Below, in pieces: positions 5,988 to 10,092 of a DNA stretch of 10,092 bases; the first letter of the stretch is position 1; each line of letters begins with the position of its first letter. The position numbers were made by a program, and so were the translations under genes. The DNA comes from Clostridiales bacterium. Lineage in GTDB: Bacteria > Bacillota > Clostridia > Oscillospirales > Acutalibacteraceae. Location of the stretch: NCBI GenBank assembly GCA_022791355.1, contig JAAVYX010000174.1, positions 1 to 10,092 on the forward strand. Reading direction: 5' to 3'. The notes beneath the pieces are model-generated. The model did not search any database. It was not told the DNA's origin and was given only the letters and a program-made list of their open reading frames with translations.

Positions 5988-6413
5988 ATGTCCCGTCTTC
6001 TGTTTACTCAAAAAGGCAACCGTATTCTGGCTGTGACAGCTTGGATCGTCCTGGCGCTTTTGGCCGGTATGGTTTGGCTGTTTGACCTGCGTCTGACCGG
6101 CAGTCTGTGGCAATGCCCTTTCCGCCGTTATATGGGTCTAGACTGTATTGGCTGCGGTTCTACCCGCGCGTTAGACGCCTTGCTGCGCTTTCAACCGGTA
6201 GAGGCCTTCCGGTATAACCCCTTCTTTTGTTTGGGATTGGTAGCGGGCGGACTGTGGCTGCTCTGCTTTACCCGCAACGCATTTTCCAAAAAATACCGGC
6301 CGCCCTTTTCCCATATGCCGCCGGTCTGGTCTCTGTATGTGATAGGAGGCCTGTTGTTGCTCTTTATGCTGATCCGCAACCTGACCTTTTATCAGCAGTG
6401 GTTTTACGTATAG
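5988..6413 (+). CDS. DUF2752 family membrane protein
   Basis: This 141-aa protein carries the DUF2752 signature CPFRRYMGLDCIGCGSTRAL (43-62), with Cys43, Cys53 and Cys56, followed by ALLRF...AFRYNP (64-78). Family members are small integral membrane proteins of unknown function. Hydrophobic segments lie at about 13-33, 78-95 and 113-133, so about three helices are likely, with the cysteine motif between the first two. AAAGGAG (5974-5980), 7 nt upstream, sets the ATG. It is transcribed away from spoIIID. A TATGAT (5925-5930) could be its -10, but the matching -35 is poor. No partner gene is adjacent, so the context does not reveal its role. Confidence 0.9.
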   Translation: MSRLLFTQKGNRILAVTAWIVLALLAGMVWLFDLRLTGSLWQCPFRRYMGLDCIGCGSTRALDALLRFQPVEAFRYNPFFCLGLVAGGLWLLCFTRNAFSKKYRPPFSHMPPVWSLYVIGGLLLLFMLIRNLTFYQQWFYV

Positions 6414-6426
6414 ATTTATTTTTAGG

Positions 6427-6450
6427 TTACCGTCTACCTTACCGTCTACC
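6427..6450. repeat. Tandem 12-mer, two perfect copies
   Basis: TTACCGTCTACC occurs twice head to tail (6427-6438 and 6439-6450). The second copy overlaps the edge of dispersed repeat module 1 copy B. It lies just after the stop of the DUF2752 gene. Confidence 0.8.
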
Positions 6451-6484
6451 TCCAAGGGCTAATACGCCCAGCGATGTTTTACGG
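6440..6484 (-). repeat. Dispersed repeat module 1, copy B
   Basis: On the minus strand this matches 32-69, with a 9-nt insertion after CCGTAAAAC and two single-base gaps. It lies largely inside the inverted repeat 6453-6508. Confidence 0.55.
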
Positions 6485-6508
6485 AAGAAAAAACCGTATT
6501 ATCCCTTG
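6453..6508. repeat. Long inverted repeat next to a palindrome
   Basis: Arms 6453-6466 (CAAGGGCTAATACG) and 6495-6508 are complementary at 13 of 14 positions, with a 28-nt loop. GTTTT (6476-6480) and AAAAC within the loop can pair further. The right arm overlaps by one base a perfect 10-bp palindrome, GTCAATTGAC (6508-6517). No T-run follows on the plus strand, so a simple terminator of the DUF2752 gene is not supported. Confidence 0.6.
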
Positions 6509-6587
6509 TCAATTGACGGCGTCGAGATTCGATTTATTTCGATAACTGTAGCATATTTTCGCTTTTTGATTGTTACATTTCTCCCTT

Positions 6588-6773
6588 TTATTCGGAGGCG
6601 GCGTAAGTGATGTTAATGCCCATCTGTTTCTTGTACTGCCCAATAAAGTCGTCATCACACAGAAGCATAACGCTGTATACCTTTTCAACTTTTTTCACGC
6701 CTCTTGTAAACGAACTGATCGAACACAACTTTTCCGCTTTCAGGTTTCTAATGACAAGGCGGCGGATACGCTC
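6588..6773 (-). pseudogene. Startless 61-codon open frame, possible gene remnant
   Basis: On the minus strand, 61 codons are open between TAG (6774-6776) and TAA (6588-6590). The predicted peptide is protein-like: a basic start (ERIRRLVIRNLKAEKL), then VEKVYSVMLLCDDDF and QYKKQMGINITYAASE at the end. There is no ATG near its beginning; the first candidates are TTG or GTG codons inside, without good ribosome sites, and the first ATG is more than halfway in. I do not recognise a family. It could be the C-terminal fragment of a decayed gene, a small protein, or chance. The surrounding 6414-6830 stretch is AT-rich and repeat-bearing, unlike the genes beside it. Confidence 0.25.
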
Positions 6774-6835
6774 CTATTTATTGTATAGAATTTACAAAAT
6801 ATTAACTAAAATTATACTCTTATTTCCATTAACGC

Positions 6836-6871
6836 AAAACGCCTCCGGCCGCAGCTACGGCCGGAGGCGTT
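6836..6871 (-). terminator. lacZ terminator
   Basis: A perfect 14-bp stem (arms 6838-6851 and 6858-6871) with a 6-nt loop is followed on the minus strand by a short T-run (6836-6839, two of these inside the stem). It begins about 70 nt after the lacZ stop codon. Confidence 0.75.
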
Positions 6872-6941
6872 GACGTAAGGGCTGACGCAAGGGTACACTG
6901 GATCGGTACAGAAGACGTATTCTCAAAGCCGGCTTCCTGTT

Positions 6942-9900
6942 CTACTCATAACGTACGTTCGCCTTATCCCAGAGGGAGGCGGCGGGGTCCAACGGGCTGA
7001 TGGTCAGTTCCATGGTAAACTCCTTTTCCCGCAGCTGATACTTCTCGGCAAGCCGGGGACCGCAGGAGTTAGAGCCCACGCCGCTCTGCCGGTAGTCCAG
7101 GCAGACCACCGTTTTGTCGGACGGGGGCAGGTCGTAGTTATGGCCGGCGGCGTCCAGCTCCTCGGCGGTATAGGGCAGGGCCTGGAAATCGAAGCCGTCC
7201 CGGCGGCGGAAGAACAGGCCCCGTCTGGACTTGTCGTAGACGGCCGCCCACTCGGTGGCGTAATGGTTGCCGCACTCCTGGGGACGGATATAGTCGGTCA
7301 GCAGGCCGGCCACCGTATCCCGGAACCGGCCCATATACGCGGCGTTTTTCCGGTCTATATAGCTGTCTCCCGGGCCCAGGCCAAAGTACTCCACCCGGTT
7401 GCAGCTCCTGTCCAGCGCCAGCCGCAGGCCAAACCGGGGCAAAAAGGCGATCCGCTCGCCCACGCGCAGGTCGGCCGACAGGGAAATCTCCCCAGCGGTG
7501 TTGATCTTCCAGCGGCAGGAGCCCTCGATCTGCTTAGGAAAGGTATCGGACACCAAGGCGAAATCTGCGTTGATGGCCACGCAGTGCTCCTCCTGCTCCC
7601 AGTTGCAGTCGTAGACGTAGGTATGCAGACGGTCCAGACCCATACCCTGCCATTCCCGGCGTACGTCCCGGTCGTTGTCGGTGGGGGCCCGCCAGGCCTG
7701 GAAGGTCATGGGCGAACGCAGCAGAGCTCTGCCCCCCGCCTCCAGCTGGGCGAAGGCGGCCTGCCGCTTATCAAAGGTGTAGATAAAACCGTCCCCCGCT
7801 ACCTTGATCTGTCCCGCCTCCTCGCTGACGCTCAGCAGGGTGTCGGGCAGACGGGCGGACAGGACCGATTCGGCCGCAGGCAGCTGGAACTGGACGAAGG
7901 CCAGCTCCATCCCCACCGGGACGGCCGGACTTTCCCCGATCTGGGAGAAGATAAAACGGATGAAGCAGCGTCCGTCCACCGGGCGGGTGTAGGACACCTC
8001 CACCGTCTCGCTGCGCTGGGGCGGAATGGATAGGGCCCCCAAGGACCCGCTCTCCACCGGCTCGCCGTTGCGAGTGATCTCCCAGCGGCACTCCAGACGG
8101 GACAGATAGGTAAAATCATAGAGGTTGACAATTCGGAAAAGCCCCTGCTCCAGATCCAGCGCCTCCACCCGAACCGGCTGGATAACGTATTTATATTCGG
8201 TAAGCCCCGGCATGGGCCGGCGGGTGGGAGAAACCAGGCCGTCGCAGCAGAAGTTGCCGTCGTGATGAATCTCTCCAAAGTCGCCGCCGTAGCCGTACTT
8301 GGGCCGGCCGTCGGGGGCGTCGCCTTGGTACAGGCCATGGTTGTACCATTCCCAGACAAAGCCGCCGCAGAACCGGTCGTGACTATAGATTTCGTCCCAG
8401 TAATCCTTCAAATCCCCCGGGCCGTTGCCCATGGCGTGGGAGTATTCGCAGAGGATGAGGGCCCGCTCCTTTTCGTTCTCGCAGTATTCCCTGCACCAGT
8501 TGGGATCGGCGTACATCCGGCTGCAAACCTGAGGGACGACCTCCCATTCCTTTCCCTGCTCCTCCTGTCCGGCGTGGCCCTCGTAATGGGTGATGCGGGA
8601 GGGGTCCCGCGCCTCGGTCCAGCGCAGGCATTCCACGTGGTTGCAGCCGAAGCCCGATTCGTTGCCCATGCTCCAGCTGAAGACGCTGGGGCGGTTTTTG
8701 TCCCGCTCCACCATGCGCTCCACCCGGTCCAGATAGGCCTCCTGCCACTCGGGGTCGTCGGAGAGACGGTCCATGTCCCAGATGCCGTGGGTCTCAATGT
8801 CAGCCTCGTCCATCACGTAGAAGCCGTACCGGTCGCAGAGCTGCAAAAACCGGGGATCGTTGGGATAATGGGAGGTGCGGATGGCGTTGACATTGTGCCG
8901 CTTCATCTGCACCAGGTCCTCTACCATGGCGCTCACCGGCACGGCGAAGCCGTGCCGCGTGTCAAAGTCATGCCGGTTGACCCCCTTGAACTTGACCGTC
9001 CGTCCGTTGAACCGGACCACGCCCTTGTCGATACGGATTTCCCGGATCCCCACCTGCTCGGGGATAAATTCCCCCGCCGCCTCAATCAGCACGCCGTAAA
9101 GCTCGGGGGTCTCGGCGCTCCAGAGGATGGGATTTTCCACCTGAAATACCGCCCGGCCGTTTTCGTCGGGATGAACCCGCCCCAGCAGCTGACCGTCAGG
9201 ATCGGAAACTGCGATTACCGCGTCCTCGGGATTGAGCATATCCAGGGTGAAAACCAGGTCGGCCGACCGGTAGTCGGGAGCCAAGCGGGTCTCAATTTGC
9301 AGGTCGGTCAAATGTCCCATGGGCCGGGCCAGCAGATACACGTCCCGGAAAATGCCCGACATACGAAACTTGTCCTGGCATTCCAGGTAGGACCCGTCGC
9401 ACCATTTGAGCACCACGACGGTCATCCGGTTTTTCCCCGGCCGCAGAAAACGGCTGATCTCAAACTCGCTGGTCATGTGGGCCACCTGACTGTAGCCGGC
9501 CGGCTGGCCGTTTACATATAAATAAAAGCAGGCGTCCACTCCCTCGAACACCACATACTTTTTCAGCCCGTCCCACTCGGAGTTGAGCTCGAAATCCCGG
9601 GCGTAGACCCCGGCCGGATTGTCGGCCGGCACAAAGGGCGGGTCCACCGGGAAGGGATAGCGGGTGTTGAGGTACTGGGGCGCGTCGTACCCGTGAAGCT
9701 GCCAGTTGGCGGGCACGGGGATCCGGTCCCAGCCTTTCATGGACGCGTCGGCCTCCAGCCGCTCCTCCGGCACCTGCTCGACGCTGTCGTAATAGGCGAA
9801 AGCCCATTCTCCTGACAGCAGCTGAAACCGGTCGGACTTCTCCCGCTGCATGGAGGGCGCGTCCAGGGAGGAGCCGTAGGGTATATAGTAGGCCCGGGGC

Positions 9901-9956
9901 TTTTCGCAGCCTATATGGAGGGCATGGGGATTCTGATGATATCGTTTGGTACGCAT
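6942..9956 (-). CDS. lacZ: Beta-galactosidase, glycoside hydrolase family 2 (LacZ type)
   Basis: This enzyme hydrolyses terminal beta-galactosides such as lactose. At 1004 aa it is near E. coli LacZ (1024 aa) and appears complete and cytoplasmic, with no signal peptide. Order: sugar-binding domain (about 45-215), Ig-like domain (220-315), TIM barrel (316-600), a further beta domain, then the small-chain domain (about 740-990). Active-site residues, numbered from the chosen start with E. coli equivalents: Asn97 (N102), Asp187 (D201), His363 (H357), His390 (H391), acid/base Glu433 in GNESG (E461) and nucleophile Glu504 in LCEYSHAMGN (E537). E. coli Trp999 corresponds to Cys965 (NSCGP) and Asn604 to Asp572, so substrate and sodium contacts may differ. 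Start: AGGAGG (9966-9971) lies 9 nt before the ATG at 9956; the upstream in-frame ATG at 9974 would contain that ribosome site. No lactose permease or regulator is visible in the window. Confidence 0.97.
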   Translation of the reverse strand: MRTKRYHQNPHALHIGCEKPRAYYIPYGSSLDAPSMQREKSDRFQLLSGEWAFAYYDSVEQVPEERLEADASMKGWDRIPVPANWQLHGYDAPQYLNTRYPFPVDPPFVPADNPAGVYARDFELNSEWDGLKKYVVFEGVDACFYLYVNGQPAGYSQVAHMTSEFEISRFLRPGKNRMTVVVLKWCDGSYLECQDKFRMSGIFRDVYLLARPMGHLTDLQIETRLAPDYRSADLVFTLDMLNPEDAVIAVSDPDGQLLGRVHPDENGRAVFQVENPILWSAETPELYGVLIEAAGEFIPEQVGIREIRIDKGVVRFNGRTVKFKGVNRHDFDTRHGFAVPVSAMVEDLVQMKRHNVNAIRTSHYPNDPRFLQLCDRYGFYVMDEADIETHGIWDMDRLSDDPEWQEAYLDRVERMVERDKNRPSVFSWSMGNESGFGCNHVECLRWTEARDPSRITHYEGHAGQEEQGKEWEVVPQVCSRMYADPNWCREYCENEKERALILCEYSHAMGNGPGDLKDYWDEIYSHDRFCGGFVWEWYNHGLYQGDAPDGRPKYGYGGDFGEIHHDGNFCCDGLVSPTRRPMPGLTEYKYVIQPVRVEALDLEQGLFRIVNLYDFTYLSRLECRWEITRNGEPVESGSLGALSIPPQRSETVEVSYTRPVDGRCFIRFIFSQIGESPAVPVGMELAFVQFQLPAAESVLSARLPDTLLSVSEEAGQIKVAGDGFIYTFDKRQAAFAQLEAGGRALLRSPMTFQAWRAPTDNDRDVRREWQGMGLDRLHTYVYDCNWEQEEHCVAINADFALVSDTFPKQIEGSCRWKINTAGEISLSADLRVGERIAFLPRFGLRLALDRSCNRVEYFGLGPGDSYIDRKNAAYMGRFRDTVAGLLTDYIRPQECGNHYATEWAAVYDKSRRGLFFRRRDGFDFQALPYTAEELDAAGHNYDLPPSDKTVVCLDYRQSGVGSNSCGPRLAEKYQLREKEFTMELTISPLDPAASLWDKANVRYE

Positions 9957-9983
9957 GGGCGTCCGCCTCCTCATGATAATATG

Positions 9984-10022
9984 ATGCTTTGTCTTACAAA
10001 GGTAAATTTTTATGAGGCCCTC
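9984..10022. repeat. Hairpin repeat upstream of lacZ, copy 1
   Basis: 39-nt unit beginning ATGCTTTG and ending GCCCTC. It contains the dyad CTTTGT-CTT-ACAAAG (9987-10001). It matches 10043-10081 at 30 of 39 positions without gaps. It sits 10 to 50 nt upstream of the lacZ ribosome site, so it would lie in the leader or promoter region. Confidence 0.7.
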
Positions 10023-10030
10023 GATGGGCC
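10016..10030. other. Short inverted repeat between the two hairpin repeats
   Basis: GGCCC (10016-10020) and GGGCC (10026-10030) form a 5-bp stem with a 5-nt loop, starting inside the end of hairpin repeat copy 1. Confidence 0.35.
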
Positions 10031-10042
10031 GCAGAGAAATCT

Positions 10043-10081
10043 ATGCTTTGCTGTGCAAAGCAAAATTTTTGCGAAGCCCTC
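10043..10081. repeat. Hairpin repeat upstream of lacZ, copy 2
   Basis: 39-nt unit, 59 nt from the first copy start to start. It contains a perfect 8-bp dyad, TGCTTTGC-TGT-GCAAAGCA (10044-10062). Relative to copy 1, one base pair of the dyad changes on both sides together (T-A to C-G), which keeps the pairing. I see no acceptable lacZ promoter in 9957-10092, so it may lie beyond the window or depend on an activator. Confidence 0.7.
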
Positions 10082-10092
10082 TAGCGCTCCTC

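Noticed and set aside
6607..6873. An 88-codon plus-strand frame in the gap before lacZ
   Set aside because: It runs through the 14-bp lacZ terminator, has no good ribosome site, and its hydrophobic look follows from AT-rich sequence. The minus-strand frame at 6588-6773 reads more like protein.
6414..6941. A possible CRISPR array or integron site because of the tandem repeat and inverted repeats
   Set aside because: Only two 12-nt units occur, with no spacers, no cas or integrase gene, and no attC-like architecture.
7140..8033. A 297-codon open frame on the plus strand
   Set aside because: It is antisense to the C-terminal half of lacZ, with no family features and composition typical of a shadow frame.
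8262..9521. A 419-codon open frame on the plus strand
   Set aside because: It lies entirely antisense to lacZ, whose catalytic motifs are intact. It has no ribosome site and no recognisable domain; GC-rich third positions keep the opposite strand open.
9957..9974. Longer lacZ start at the ATG at 9974
   Set aside because: The codons it adds contain the AGGAGG ribosome site of the next ATG, and nothing like a ribosome site precedes it.

Overview
The window looks like ordinary chromosomal DNA from an endospore-forming Clostridia species. A gut commensal of the Oscillospiraceae type is my inference, from fairly GC-rich coding DNA, strong AGGAGG-type ribosome sites, sigma-A-like promoters, a clear SpoIIID and a clostridial-style LacZ. 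I see no rRNA, tRNA, CRISPR array, phage module, intact insertion sequence or multi-gene defence or biosynthetic cluster. Eight genes are supported, plus one doubtful remnant, and the intergenic spaces hold unusual structured repeats.

Layout. 1-235: non-coding, with two short repeat modules and a terminator. 236-1183 (-): zinc/manganese-binding lipoprotein of the ZnuA/AdcA type, alone. 1298-2119 (+): small MscS-family channel, divergent from it. 2120-2389: non-coding, with a perfect 12-bp inverted repeat and a repeat module also found near the window start. 2390-3124 (-) and 3137-4006 (-): a two-gene operon, with a DegV (FakB-like) fatty-acid-binding protein first and an unrecognised six-helix membrane protein second. 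4288-5409 (+): membrane-anchored polysaccharide deacetylase with its own extended -10 promoter, divergent from degV. 5539-5787 (-): spoIIID, with a GTG start and a sigma-E-like promoter; it shares a bidirectional terminator with the convergent deacetylase. 5988-6413 (+): DUF2752 membrane protein. 6414-6941: non-coding, with a tandem 12-mer, a long inverted repeat, a palindrome, a 61-codon startless open frame and the lacZ terminator. 6942-9956 (-): full-length GH2 beta-galactosidase. 9957-10092: two copies of a 39-nt hairpin repeat upstream of lacZ.

The genes do not form one pathway. They cover metal uptake, osmotic protection, lipid handling, cell-wall modification, sporulation control and lactose/galactoside use, nearly all as single-gene units with their own signals. 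The start sites of lacZ, degV and spoIIID needed correction from the longest open frame; each choice rests on a visible ribosome-binding site. The least explained material is the intergenic repeats: modules side by side at 32-113 recur separately at 6440-6484 and 2306-2345, which suggests a modular dispersed repeat family. I do not see a convincing new multi-gene system.
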